Position numbers and translations under genes: made by a program. The notes below the pieces were generated by a model. The model saw nothing but the letters and a program-made list of their open reading frames with translations, was not told the DNA's origin and made no database searches. DNA of 64,000 nucleotides from Ferruginibacter sp. (GTDB lineage Bacteria > Bacteroidota > Bacteroidia > Chitinophagales > Chitinophagaceae). Numbering within the stretch: position 1 is the first letter of the stretch; each line of letters opens with the position of its first letter. The DNA lies in contig JABFQZ010000025.1 in assembly GCA_013141435.1 (NCBI GenBank), positions 37,063-101,062 on the forward strand. Reading direction: 5' to 3'. Of this stretch, positions 35,414-44,113 are shown piece after piece.

Positions 35414-36601
35414 ATGAATACTGCATTTGCACAGCGTATAGGCGCTGAAATAGCTGAAATAAAAGAAGCAGGATTATTAAAAACCGAAAGAATTATAACC
35501 AGTGAACAAGGAGCCGAAATTACTGTAAACAATAAGCAAGTTTTAAATTTTTGTGCTAATAATTACTTAGGTTTATCGGCACACCCAAAAGTATTAGATG
35601 CTGCAAAAAAATATATTGATGCTCGTGGCTATGGCATGAGTAGTGTACGTTTTATATGTGGTACGCAGGATATTCATAAAGAACTGGAACAAAAAATCTC
35701 TACATTTTTGGGTACAGAAGACACCATTTTATATGCAGCAGCTTTTGATGCAAATGGAGGTGTGTTTGAACCATTATTTAATGAGCAAGATGCAATAATA
35801 AGCGATACACTTAACCATGCAAGTATAATAGATGGAGTAAGATTGTGCAAAGCACAACGCTACAGATATGAGCATAATAATATGCAAGACCTAGAAGCTA
35901 AATTAATTGAGAGCAAAGAGTTACGTAGCCGTATAATTGTTACCGATGGTAGTTTTAGTATGGATGGAACTATTGCACAACTTGATAAAATTTGTGTACT
36001 TGCCGATAAATACGATGCCATTGTAATGATAGATGAATGCCACTCATCGGGCTTTTTGGGCAAAACTGGTAGAGGTACGCATGAGCATTGTGGTGTGATA
36101 GGTAAAATAGATATTATAACTGGCACTCTTGGCAAAGCACTTGGTGGTGCAAGTGGTGGTTTTACAAGTGGCAAAAAAGAAATTATAGAAATGTTGCGCC
36201 AGCGTAGCAGACCATATCTTTTCTCAAACACTGTAGCACCAAGCATTGTAGGTGCAAGTATTGCAGTGCTAGAAATGCTAAGTGAAACTACAGCGCTTAG
36301 AGATAAGCTAGAAAACAACACCACATACTTTAGAGAAAAAATGACTGCTTCTGGTTTTGATATTAAACCTGGCGTACACCCAATTGTGCCTATAATGCTG
36401 TATGATGCTGTGGTAGCACAAACCTTTGCCTCCAAATTATTAGATGAAGGGATTTATGTTATAGGATTCTTTTTTCCGGTGGTGGCTAAAGGTCAAGCAC
36501 GCATACGAGTACAATTAAGTGCTGCACATGAGCAAGCGCATTTGGACAAAGCAATTGAGGCTTTTGTAAAAGTGGGTAAGGAGTTGAACGTAATTAAATA
36601 A
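35414..36601 (+). CDS. kbl: Glycine C-acetyltransferase (2-amino-3-ketobutyrate CoA ligase)
   Basis: 395 residues, the alpha-oxoamine synthase fold. It shows NFCANNYLGLSAHPKV, YGMSSVRFICGTQDIHKELE, DALNHASIIDG-like SDTLNHASIIDGVRLCKA, the MIDECHSSGFLGKTGRGT loop, and the PLP lysine in ITGTLGKALGGASGG. The C-terminus RIRVQLSAAHEQAHLDKAI is the Kbl form rather than BioF. It cleaves 2-amino-3-ketobutyrate with CoA to glycine and acetyl-CoA in threonine breakdown. No tdh is adjacent. A hairpin (ATTTGATA/TATCAAAT, 36608-36626) follows the stop. Confidence 0.93.
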   Translation: MNTAFAQRIGAEIAEIKEAGLLKTERIITSEQGAEITVNNKQVLNFCANNYLGLSAHPKVLDAAKKYIDARGYGMSSVRFICGTQDIHKELEQKISTFLGTEDTILYAAAFDANGGVFEPLFNEQDAIISDTLNHASIIDGVRLCKAQRYRYEHNNMQDLEAKLIESKELRSRIIVTDGSFSMDGTIAQLDKICVLADKYDAIVMIDECHSSGFLGKTGRGTHEHCGVIGKIDIITGTLGKALGGASGGFTSGKKEIIEMLRQRSRPYLFSNTVAPSIVGASIAVLEMLSETTALRDKLENNTTYFREKMTASGFDIKPGVHPIVPIMLYDAVVAQTFASKLLDEGIYVIGFFFPVVAKGQARIRVQLSAAHEQAHLDKAIEAFVKVGKELNVIK

Positions 36602-36786
36602 AAAATAATTTGATATTGTATCAAATAATGATTGGAGCCAATAGAAAAACCATGTAGTAAAAAACTAATCATATAGGCAAAGTATAAACATAGAAAACGG
36701 AGCTATTGAAGTTCAATAGGGTTATTGTTGTTTAGTAACAAAAAATATTTTTCTACACTCTTGCTTTATTTGTTTTTACTTGTCTA

Positions 36787-36807
36787 CATGTTAAATAATT
36801 TAACATG
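36787..36807. promoter_or_regulatory. Perfect 21-nt palindrome, likely operator of the DAB operon
   Basis: The arms CATGTTAAAT and ATTTAACATG are exact reverse complements around a single central A. The site ends 7 nt upstream of the TTTG -33 element of the promoter at 36815-36844. An odd-length symmetric site of this size at this position is typical of a dimeric repressor or activator site. No regulator gene is adjacent. Confidence 0.65.
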
Positions 36808-36814
36808 CATTTAA

Positions 36815-36844
36815 TTTGCTAATTATTTTTATACACTATATTTG
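36815..36844 (+). promoter_or_regulatory. Promoter of the inorganic-carbon operon
   Basis: -33 TTTG (36815-36818) and -7 TATATTTG (36837-36844) are 18 nt apart, an excellent Bacteroidota promoter. Transcription should begin close to the ATG at 36850, giving almost no leader for the first gene. Confidence 0.7.
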
Positions 36845-36849
36845 CAACA

Positions 36850-37137
36850 ATGAAAAAATTGATAGCTATATTTTTTTTATGTATAATTAGCGTACAATGC
36901 TTACCCTTAAAAGAGCTTTGCAAAAAAGTATTTGATACCAATATTGTAGAAGATAACTCTATGTGCGAAGATGGTATCGAAAAAAAAGATGTTAAAGATT
37001 TTTGCAAAGAATTTTATGTAAGTAATGATTCTGCTGACAAAAAAATTATATTAAATACCTTAGAGTGTTATTCAATATATTCTGATATTATTGTACAAAC
37101 ATTTACCGAAATAACTACACCTCCTCCAAACGCCTAA
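36850..37137 (+). CDS. Small exported Cys-containing protein, first gene of DAB operon
   Basis: 95 residues. It has a hydrophobic N-terminal segment (MKKLIAIFFLCIISVQCLPL), either a signal peptide or a membrane anchor. The rest is acidic/polar (KELCKKVFDTNIVEDNSMCE, KKDVKDFCKEFYVSND). Six Cys are at 11, 17, 24, 39, 52 and 73. It starts 5 nt after the promoter -7 box and 95 nt before the SulP gene. Small proteins with a similar N-terminus are familiar to me from Chitinophagaceae, but no function is known. It could be an accessory or sensing component. Confidence 0.65.
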   Translation: MKKLIAIFFLCIISVQCLPLKELCKKVFDTNIVEDNSMCEDGIEKKDVKDFCKEFYVSNDSADKKIILNTLECYSIYSDIIVQTFTEITTPPPNA

Positions 37138-37232
37138 TAATTAGGTCGAAAAATTAATTTCTAACTTTACAAAATTATTACAAAAAAACTGTGCGTATTG
37201 CATACAGTACTGTAATGTAAAATCTTCAATTT

Positions 37233-38741
37233 ATGAATAAATTATTCAAATCGTTTGGCAATGATTTGCCAGCAAGTATAATAGTGTTTTTTGTGGCATT
37301 GCCATTATGCTTAGGTATAGCTTTAGCATCGGGTGCTCCATTATTTGCAGGTGTAATAGCAGGTATAATAGGTGGTATTGTAGTGGGTGCAGCTAGTGGG
37401 TCGCCACTTGGTGTAAGTGGACCAGCTGCAGGGTTAGCAGTAATTGTACTTACTGCTATTGGTACTTTAGGCTCTTGGCAATTGTTTCTTTTAGCTCTTG
37501 TTTTATCGGGTGTTATACAACTAATACTAGGCTTTGCAAAAGCAGGTTTTATTGCATACTTTTTTCCATCATCAGTTATAAAAGGTATGCTTACAGGTAT
37601 TGGTTTACTTATTATTATAAAACAATTGCCTCATGCTTTGGGGTGGGTTACAGGTACTAATAGTTTTGGTTTTTCTGAGCTTGCAAGTATAAAAAACTAT
37701 ATAACACCTGGCGCAGCACTTATAGGCGCTATATCTCTTGCCATACTTATTTTTTGGGATAAAGTATTAATGAAAAAGCATAAAATATTTCAAATAATAC
37801 AAGGGCCATTAGTAGTAGTAGTAATTGGTATTATGATTAACTATTTTTACCAAACTGGCATTTTAAATTTTTCTTTAAATGATAAGCAAGTAGTTTCATT
37901 GCCTGTAGCACATTCATTCAACGAATTTATTGGCCAGTTTACATTTCCAGATTTTTCGGCAATAAGTAATTTTGAAGTATGGAAAATAGCATTTGTAATA
38001 GCAATAGTAGGAAGTTTAGAAACCTTACTATCTGTAGAAGCTGCTGATAAGCTAGACCCTGAAAAACGAATTACTCCAACCAATAGAGAATTAAAAGCTC
38101 AAGGACTTGGCAATATAATTTCGGGACTTTTGGGCGGCTTGCCTATTACACAAGTAGTAGTGCGTACATCTGCCAATGTAAACTTTGGTGCCAAAACAAA
38201 GTTATCTGCTATTTTGCATGGTTTTTTCTTGCTAATAAGTGTAGTTACAATAGCTGGTGTTTTAAATATGATACCCTTAGCTAGTTTGGCTGCTATATTA
38301 TTAATGGTAGGTTATAAACTAGCTAAGCCTTCGCTTTTTTCAGCTATGTATAAACTAGGCTGGGAGCAGTTTGTGCCATTTATTGCTACCATTGTTACTA
38401 TTTTAGCTACCGATTTATTGAAAGGAATTTCTGTAGGAGTATTATTTGGTATATTTTATACACTTCGCCATAGTTACAGAAATTCACATCATTTAAATGA
38501 TGTAAAAAAACTGGAAAATGGGCAAGAAATTCATCACTTAGAATTAGCACAAGAGGTTTCATTTTTTAACAAAGCAAGTGTAATAAAAGTACTTGATGCA
38601 ATTCCAGCAAATGCAAAAGTAATTATTGATTTTACAAATTGTAAATCGGTAGCTTATGATGTTTTAGAAATTATTAATGATTATGAAACTAATGCAAAAA
38701 CAAAAAATATAATTGTAGAAAAAATTGGGTACAAACCTTAA
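37233..38741 (+). CDS. SulP-family anion (probable bicarbonate) transporter
   Basis: 502 residues. About 11-12 membrane helices (1-415) carry SulP signatures: DLPASIIVFFVALPLCLGIA at the N-terminus, GSPLGVSGPAAGLAVIVLTA in the helix 3 region and the conserved ANVNFGAKTKLSAILHGFFL. A C-terminal STAS-like domain (about 435-502, VIIDFTNCKSVAYDVLEIIN) follows. Of the SulP substrates (sulfate, bicarbonate, dicarboxylates), bicarbonate is inferred from the carbonic anhydrase gene 10 nt downstream and DabAB after it. It would import HCO3- across the inner membrane, probably with Na+ or H+. Confidence 0.88.
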   Translation: MNKLFKSFGNDLPASIIVFFVALPLCLGIALASGAPLFAGVIAGIIGGIVVGAASGSPLGVSGPAAGLAVIVLTAIGTLGSWQLFLLALVLSGVIQLILGFAKAGFIAYFFPSSVIKGMLTGIGLLIIIKQLPHALGWVTGTNSFGFSELASIKNYITPGAALIGAISLAILIFWDKVLMKKHKIFQIIQGPLVVVVIGIMINYFYQTGILNFSLNDKQVVSLPVAHSFNEFIGQFTFPDFSAISNFEVWKIAFVIAIVGSLETLLSVEAADKLDPEKRITPTNRELKAQGLGNIISGLLGGLPITQVVVRTSANVNFGAKTKLSAILHGFFLLISVVTIAGVLNMIPLASLAAILLMVGYKLAKPSLFSAMYKLGWEQFVPFIATIVTILATDLLKGISVGVLFGIFYTLRHSYRNSHHLNDVKKLENGQEIHHLELAQEVSFFNKASVIKVLDAIPANAKVIIDFTNCKSVAYDVLEIINDYETNAKTKNIIVEKIGYKP

Positions 38742-38751
38742 ATTATAAACA

Positions 38752-39435
38752 ATGAAAGTACATACACAAGAAACTCAAGCAAGCCTTACTCCTCGTATGG
38801 CATTAGAAATATTAAAAGAAGGTAATGGTAGATTTATAAAAAACTTAAAAGCGCAAAGAGATTTATTAGCACAAGTAAATGATACCCATGCGGGGCAATG
38901 GCCTTTTGCAATAATACTTAGTTGTATAGATAGTAGAACATCGGCAGAACTAATATTTGACCAAGGTTTGGGAGATATATTTTCGGTAAGAATAGCGGGC
39001 AATATTGTAAATACCGATATTATTGGAAGCATGGAATTTGCTTGTAAAGTTGCAGGTTCTAAATTAATTGTAGTACTTGGTCACTCTAAATGTGGTGCTA
39101 TAAAAGGAGCTTGCGACCATGTAGAAATGGGAAATCTTACCGAACTTTTATCTAAAATACAACCAGCAGTTTATCTAGAAAAAACTACTGCTGAAAACAG
39201 AACATCTACCAATAATACTTTTGTAGAAAACGTAGCTTCAATAAACGTACGAAGAAGTACCGAGCAAATAATAGAACGAAGTTATATTTTAGAACAAATG
39301 CTAGAAAAAGGTGAAATAGGAATTGTAGGTGCCATGCACAATATCAAAACAGGTAAAGTAGAATTTTACAAAGATGCCATTTTTATTAATGATGAACTAA
39401 ATCCTAATTTTTCTTTAACCGATTTTAGAAACTAA
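38752..39435 (+). CDS. Beta-class carbonic anhydrase
   Basis: 227 residues. Zinc ligands Cys58, His111 and Cys114 are all present, as is the Asp60-Arg62 dyad (SCIDSRTSAELIFDQGLGDI and VVLGHSKCGAIKGACD). No signal peptide, so it is cytoplasmic. It interconverts CO2 and bicarbonate. It sits 10 nt after the SulP gene and 12 nt before dabA, so all are one transcript. Together they supply and equilibrate inorganic carbon. Confidence 0.95.
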   Translation: MKVHTQETQASLTPRMALEILKEGNGRFIKNLKAQRDLLAQVNDTHAGQWPFAIILSCIDSRTSAELIFDQGLGDIFSVRIAGNIVNTDIIGSMEFACKVAGSKLIVVLGHSKCGAIKGACDHVEMGNLTELLSKIQPAVYLEKTTAENRTSTNNTFVENVASINVRRSTEQIIERSYILEQMLEKGEIGIVGAMHNIKTGKVEFYKDAIFINDELNPNFSLTDFRN

Positions 39436-39447
39436 CTTTTGTAAAAA

Positions 39448-41985
39448 ATGATAAAAACTGAATTTAATGAAGCGCATTTGTTGCATCAGCTAAAACATTA
39501 TTTACCAACTCAAACACCTCTAAAAGATTTTATACACCATAATTCTTTACATGCTTTTCAGAATATGAAATTTTATGATGCTATTTTTAAAGCATCTAAA
39601 ATATTTGGTTATCAACCAACATTGCCATTAGATGATTTTAGGGAGCTGCACAAAGTTGGTAGGATAGATGAAAAAATAATTGACAGAATAATAAGAGAGA
39701 AAAAAGGTATTGAAAATGCTGCTTTTTGGAAAGCAAATATTTTGCATAAAAAATACGATGAGCATAATGAACATCGTATTGGTAAACTAAGATCTAATTG
39801 GAAAAATATTTTTCAATTAGATTTAGACAATATCGTACAACCATTTTTGTTTAGAATTTTGAGTAGCTACTTAGATCAAGGGATATCTATTTGGAATTTT
39901 CCATATAATGACAATGGATTTTTAGCATCTGTAAAAGAACTAGAATTAAATAGTTTTAATAGTTTTTTTAAAACCCAAAAAGTCAAACAACTTCTTTTTA
40001 AAAAAGACATTTCTATTACAAGTTTGTTACAGATTTTGGTAGGCGATGAGTCATTTTTTGAACAATATATTTTTGATCAGCAATTTGGACATAGGGGTTG
40101 GAGCGGCATGGTAGCTACTGTAGAAGATAAGCCAGATACGTTATTGGATACTAAAATAATATCACTAAACGATTTAATTATTTTTGAGCTCTTATTAGAA
40201 ATAGATACTTTAACAGTAGAGCTAGGTAATAAATTTAAGCCATTAAGTAATTTAATAAATCAAGCACCATTAAATTTATTTAGTAATATTGAAAACACCG
40301 AATTACAAGAAGTATTAAAAATATGGCAAAATGCATTTGAATGGAGTTATTACGATGAAATGCTTGCAGGTATTCAACAAAATATTTCTTTAAAACCACT
40401 ACAAAAAAGTACAAAAAGTGAAAAATCTTTTCAAGCATTATTTTGTATAGATGAGAGAGAATGTAGTTTTCGTACGCACTTAGAAAATTTAGATAAAAAT
40501 GCCGAAACATTTGGTTGCCCAGGTTTTTTTGGTGTAGAGTTTTATTTTAAAGCGGAGCATGCAAAGTTTTACGATAAACTATGTCCTGCACCAGTTACTC
40601 CAAAGTATTTAATAAAGGAATTTGATGTGTCGGAAAAAAGAAAACATGATTTATTTTATACAGATAAAACTCATCAAATAGCAACTGGGTTTTTGAGTGC
40701 TTTTACATTTGGTATTTGGGCTGGGTATCGATTAATAAAAAACTTGTTTAAGCCCGAAATGAGCCCTGCAATTTCAGATGCCTTTGCCCACATGAATGAG
40801 CAAGGAAAATTGACAATAGAAAATAAAAATATTAGTGATATTGAAAATGGCTTGCAAATTGGATTTACGATTGAAGAAATGGCAAATAGGGTCCAAGCTT
40901 TGTTTAATGGAATTGGATTAATAAACGATTTTGCATCTATAGTTTATATTGTAGCACATGGTAGTAGTAGTGCTAATAACCCACATCATGGTGCACACGA
41001 CTGTGGCGCATGTAGTGGTAGGCCAGGCTCGGTAAATGCAAGAGTGTTTGCAGCAATGGCTAACCACTTAATGGTTCGCAAAATATTGGCTGAAAGAGGT
41101 CTTATAATTCCAAAAGACACTCAATTTGTTGGAGCTTTACATGATACCGCAGCTGATGAAATTGAATATTACGATACAGAAATTTTAAATGAAAAAAATG
41201 CTAAAGCCCATATTGTACATACCCAAACTTTTGAAAATGCATTAGATCTAAATGCAAAAGAGAGAAGCCGAAGGTTTGCATCTATAAATACAAAAGCAGG
41301 TATTAAAAAAGTAAGAAAAGCAATAAAAGACCGATCAGTTTCTTTGTTTGAGCCAAGACCAGAGCTGGGCCATGGCACAAATACACTTTGCATTGTAGGA
41401 AACAGAGAAATAACTAAAGGTGTTTTTTTAGATAGGAGATCTTTTTTAAATTCGTACAATTTTGAAACAGATATTGAAGGTAAATTTTTAACTAACGTAA
41501 TGGCGCCATTAGGCATAGTGTGTGGTGGTATAAATTTAGAATATTATTTTAGCAGGGTTGATAATTACAAACTTGGAGCAGGTACCAAATTACCACATAA
41601 TGTTGTTGGACTATTTGGCGTAGCAAATAGTAGCGATGGAGATTTAAGACCAGGTTTACCTTGGCAAATGATAGAAGTGCACGACCCATTAAGATTAATG
41701 CTAATTGTAGAACATTATCCCGAAATTGTTTTAAAAGCAATTCAATCTTCGCCTGCAATGTATGAGTGGTATATTAATGAATGGGTGCATTTGGTATCAA
41801 TTAATCCTAACACAAAAGAGTTATTTTATTTTAAGGAAGGTAAGTTTATACCGTACAAAACATTAGCCAAAGAAATTCATTTTTATAAAGATGTTCATAC
41901 GCTTTTAGAAAATGCAAGAGAAATGAAAACCAATCATATTTCTCATGCCACACAGGAAAATTTGCCTGTTTATTTATACAAATAA
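39448..41985 (+). CDS. dabA: DabA: inorganic-carbon transporter subunit (DUF2309)
   Basis: 845 residues. DabA is the peripheral, carbonic-anhydrase-like subunit of the energy-coupled DAB system that traps CO2 as bicarbonate. The four residues known to matter in Halothiobacillus DabA (Cys-x-Asp, and His then Cys 15 residues later) are present: Cys333 and Asp335 in LFCIDERECS, His504 in IVAHGSSSAN and Cys519 in HDCGACSGRPG. The His-Cys spacing is exactly 15. No signal peptide. A downstream 18-nt gap leads to the membrane partner. DabA in a presumed heterotroph may serve carboxylation reactions. Confidence 0.93.
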   Translation: MIKTEFNEAHLLHQLKHYLPTQTPLKDFIHHNSLHAFQNMKFYDAIFKASKIFGYQPTLPLDDFRELHKVGRIDEKIIDRIIREKKGIENAAFWKANILHKKYDEHNEHRIGKLRSNWKNIFQLDLDNIVQPFLFRILSSYLDQGISIWNFPYNDNGFLASVKELELNSFNSFFKTQKVKQLLFKKDISITSLLQILVGDESFFEQYIFDQQFGHRGWSGMVATVEDKPDTLLDTKIISLNDLIIFELLLEIDTLTVELGNKFKPLSNLINQAPLNLFSNIENTELQEVLKIWQNAFEWSYYDEMLAGIQQNISLKPLQKSTKSEKSFQALFCIDERECSFRTHLENLDKNAETFGCPGFFGVEFYFKAEHAKFYDKLCPAPVTPKYLIKEFDVSEKRKHDLFYTDKTHQIATGFLSAFTFGIWAGYRLIKNLFKPEMSPAISDAFAHMNEQGKLTIENKNISDIENGLQIGFTIEEMANRVQALFNGIGLINDFASIVYIVAHGSSSANNPHHGAHDCGACSGRPGSVNARVFAAMANHLMVRKILAERGLIIPKDTQFVGALHDTAADEIEYYDTEILNEKNAKAHIVHTQTFENALDLNAKERSRRFASINTKAGIKKVRKAIKDRSVSLFEPRPELGHGTNTLCIVGNREITKGVFLDRRSFLNSYNFETDIEGKFLTNVMAPLGIVCGGINLEYYFSRVDNYKLGAGTKLPHNVVGLFGVANSSDGDLRPGLPWQMIEVHDPLRLMLIVEHYPEIVLKAIQSSPAMYEWYINEWVHLVSINPNTKELFYFKEGKFIPYKTLAKEIHFYKDVHTLLENAREMKTNHISHATQENLPVYLYK

Positions 41986-42003
41986 TTTAAGTATTTTATT
42001 AAA

Positions 42004-43875
42004 ATGGAAAATCTAATTCAGTTTTTTATACTAATACCTTTAATAGGATTTTTAGCAAGTTTCTTTTTTGCCAATCATAACGAAAAAGCCATTTCCTTTA
42101 TTTCTTATTCAAGCTTAGGATTACATTTATTTTGCACTTTATTGTTTATAATTTATTGGATAATACAGGGTAGCCCTACATTAGATTCTAAGCATTTTGT
42201 TTTTTACAAAGAAAAAAACATTGAAATATTTTTAGATTTTTATGTAGACAAAACAACTGCTGTATTTGCTTTGCTTGGTTCATTAATTACATTTTTAGTT
42301 GTTATTTTTAGCAAATATTATTTGCACAGAGATTCTGGCTATAAACGGTTTTTTAATACCATTTTGCTTTTCTTTTTTGGGTACAATATTGCAGTATTTT
42401 CAGGAAATTTGGAAACCTTATTTATAGGGTGGGAGTTTTTAGGGATAACTTCATTTTTATTAATAGCATTTTATAGGGATAGATATTTACCTGTAAAAAA
42501 CGCTTTAAAAACTTTATCACTTTATAGGCTAGGCGATATTTGCTTAATACTTGCTTTATGGATGAGCCATCACCTATTTCATGAAAATATTACTTTTTTA
42601 AAGTTAAATAATTTAAATACTATTTTACCACTTGTACAAAATCATTATGGCTCTTATGTGTTTTTGATATGTATGATTATTATTTCGGCAAGTATTAAAT
42701 CGGCACAATTTCCCTTCTCCTCATGGTTGCCAAGAGCTATGGAAGGCCCAACAACATCAAGTGCTGTTTTTTATGGTGCATTGGCAGTACATTTAGGCTT
42801 GTTTTTGTTATTACGAACTTACCCAATATGGCATACTGTATTGTTTGCAAAAATTTTAATAATTGGTATGGGGTTATTTACTGCAATTGTATGTTCTTTA
42901 ATTACTAAAGTGCAGTCAACTGTAAAAACACAAATAGCCTATGCTTCTATTACCCAAATTGGGCTAATATTTGTAGAAATAGCTTTGGGGTTTCATATAC
43001 TTGCACTAGCACATATTTCGGGCAATGCTTTATTGCGTATGTATCAATTATTAGTTTCGCCATCGGTGTTGGGTTATATGATACACGATCAGTTTTTTAA
43101 TTTTGTACCAAAGAAAGTAAAAATAAAATCTAGTTTAGTTACTAAAATTAATAATAGTGTTTATTTATTAAGTATGAAAGAATGGAATATGGATAGTTTT
43201 CTTAAAAAAGCGCTTTGGAATCCTTTTAAATTTTTTGGAAATAAGTTTTATTTTTTATCAAAAAAAATATCTTTATACATACTTGCTATTGTTTTTGTAG
43301 TTGGATTACTACTATTTTATTTTGACGATCATATACCTCATGAAATAGATGAAAAATCGCATATAGCATTTGCTTTTGTTGGGGTAGCGTTAATATTAGC
43401 CGCATTTGTAGAAAGAAAAAATGCTTTAAGAGCTTGGTCGTTAATTATTATAAGCCAGTTGTATAGTATTTTATCGGTAGCCTTGCTAAATGATGAGTAC
43501 GAGCATACCGAAATTTTAATATATGCAAGCGGAATTTCTTTGGCAGCTTTTATTGGTGTTTTTACACTTCGAAAGTTATTAAAAGCAGAAGGAAATTTAG
43601 AGGTAAATGATTTTTATGGAAAAATATATACTCACCCAAAATTAGCTTTTTGGTTTTTAATAGCTTGCTTAGCATTTGTAAGTTTACCTTTTACACCTTC
43701 GTTCATTGGAATTGATTTAATATTTAGTCACATAGAAAAAGAAGAATATTTTTTAATATTTTTTACTACTATTAATTTTTTAGTATTGGAACTAACTGTT
43801 TTGAGAATTTATGCTCGGTTGTTTTTAGGACCAAGTAAAAAACTTACACATCCTACAGCGAATAGAAGTTCGTAA
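42004..43875 (+). CDS. dabB: DabB: proton-conducting membrane subunit (NuoL/MrpA-like)
   Basis: 623 residues with about 15 membrane helices. It belongs to the NADH dehydrogenase subunit 5 / Mrp antiporter family: LFIGWEFLGITSFLLIAFYR, then KSAQFPFSSWLPRAMEGPTT with its conserved Lys, SSAVFYGALAVHLGLFLLLR and a helix-7/8 histidine region (ALAHISGNALLRMYQLLV). It is the partner of DabA and would couple cation flow to CO2 hydration. It is longer than many DabB proteins; an extra C-terminal part (about 400-623) holds several more helices. It is the last gene of the operon; a structured repeat follows. Confidence 0.88.
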   Translation: MENLIQFFILIPLIGFLASFFFANHNEKAISFISYSSLGLHLFCTLLFIIYWIIQGSPTLDSKHFVFYKEKNIEIFLDFYVDKTTAVFALLGSLITFLVVIFSKYYLHRDSGYKRFFNTILLFFFGYNIAVFSGNLETLFIGWEFLGITSFLLIAFYRDRYLPVKNALKTLSLYRLGDICLILALWMSHHLFHENITFLKLNNLNTILPLVQNHYGSYVFLICMIIISASIKSAQFPFSSWLPRAMEGPTTSSAVFYGALAVHLGLFLLLRTYPIWHTVLFAKILIIGMGLFTAIVCSLITKVQSTVKTQIAYASITQIGLIFVEIALGFHILALAHISGNALLRMYQLLVSPSVLGYMIHDQFFNFVPKKVKIKSSLVTKINNSVYLLSMKEWNMDSFLKKALWNPFKFFGNKFYFLSKKISLYILAIVFVVGLLLFYFDDHIPHEIDEKSHIAFAFVGVALILAAFVERKNALRAWSLIIISQLYSILSVALLNDEYEHTEILIYASGISLAAFIGVFTLRKLLKAEGNLEVNDFYGKIYTHPKLAFWFLIACLAFVSLPFTPSFIGIDLIFSHIEKEEYFLIFFTTINFLVLELTVLRIYARLFLGPSKKLTHPTANRSS

Positions 43876-43950
43876 AAGCTTTAAAAAATAAAAGATTTTG
43901 AAAATAGCCAATAAAATTCATTTTAGTAAATTTTTTATATAATTTAAAGT

Positions 43951-44075
43951 ATAATTCTAAAAAATAGTAATGTGGCGAAAAGTGGTTGGTTAAATTCGAT
44001 AGAACTCAATGTTTCAATCGGTCTTTAAAGGAGGCTTAGTAAAAGCACTTTCACTAAATCTGCTTTAAAGATATG
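43951..44075. repeat. Dispersed ~120-bp structured repeat, copy A
   Basis: This aligns over its whole length with 63860-63980. Shared blocks include ATAAT-CTAAAAAAT at the start, GTTGGT, AGAACTCAATGTTT and TTTCACTAAA. Its 3' part folds as an imperfect hairpin (44028-44073; three mismatches), degenerate relative to copy B. It lies between the convergent dabB and antiporter genes. Confidence 0.65.
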
Positions 44076-44113
44076 ATATCAAAAAAACACTTTGCTTTAA
44101 TCTTCTAAAAAAA

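Noticed and set aside
35860..36435. 191-residue open frame opposite kbl
   Set aside because: Antisense shadow of kbl, with no start signal and no recognisable domain.
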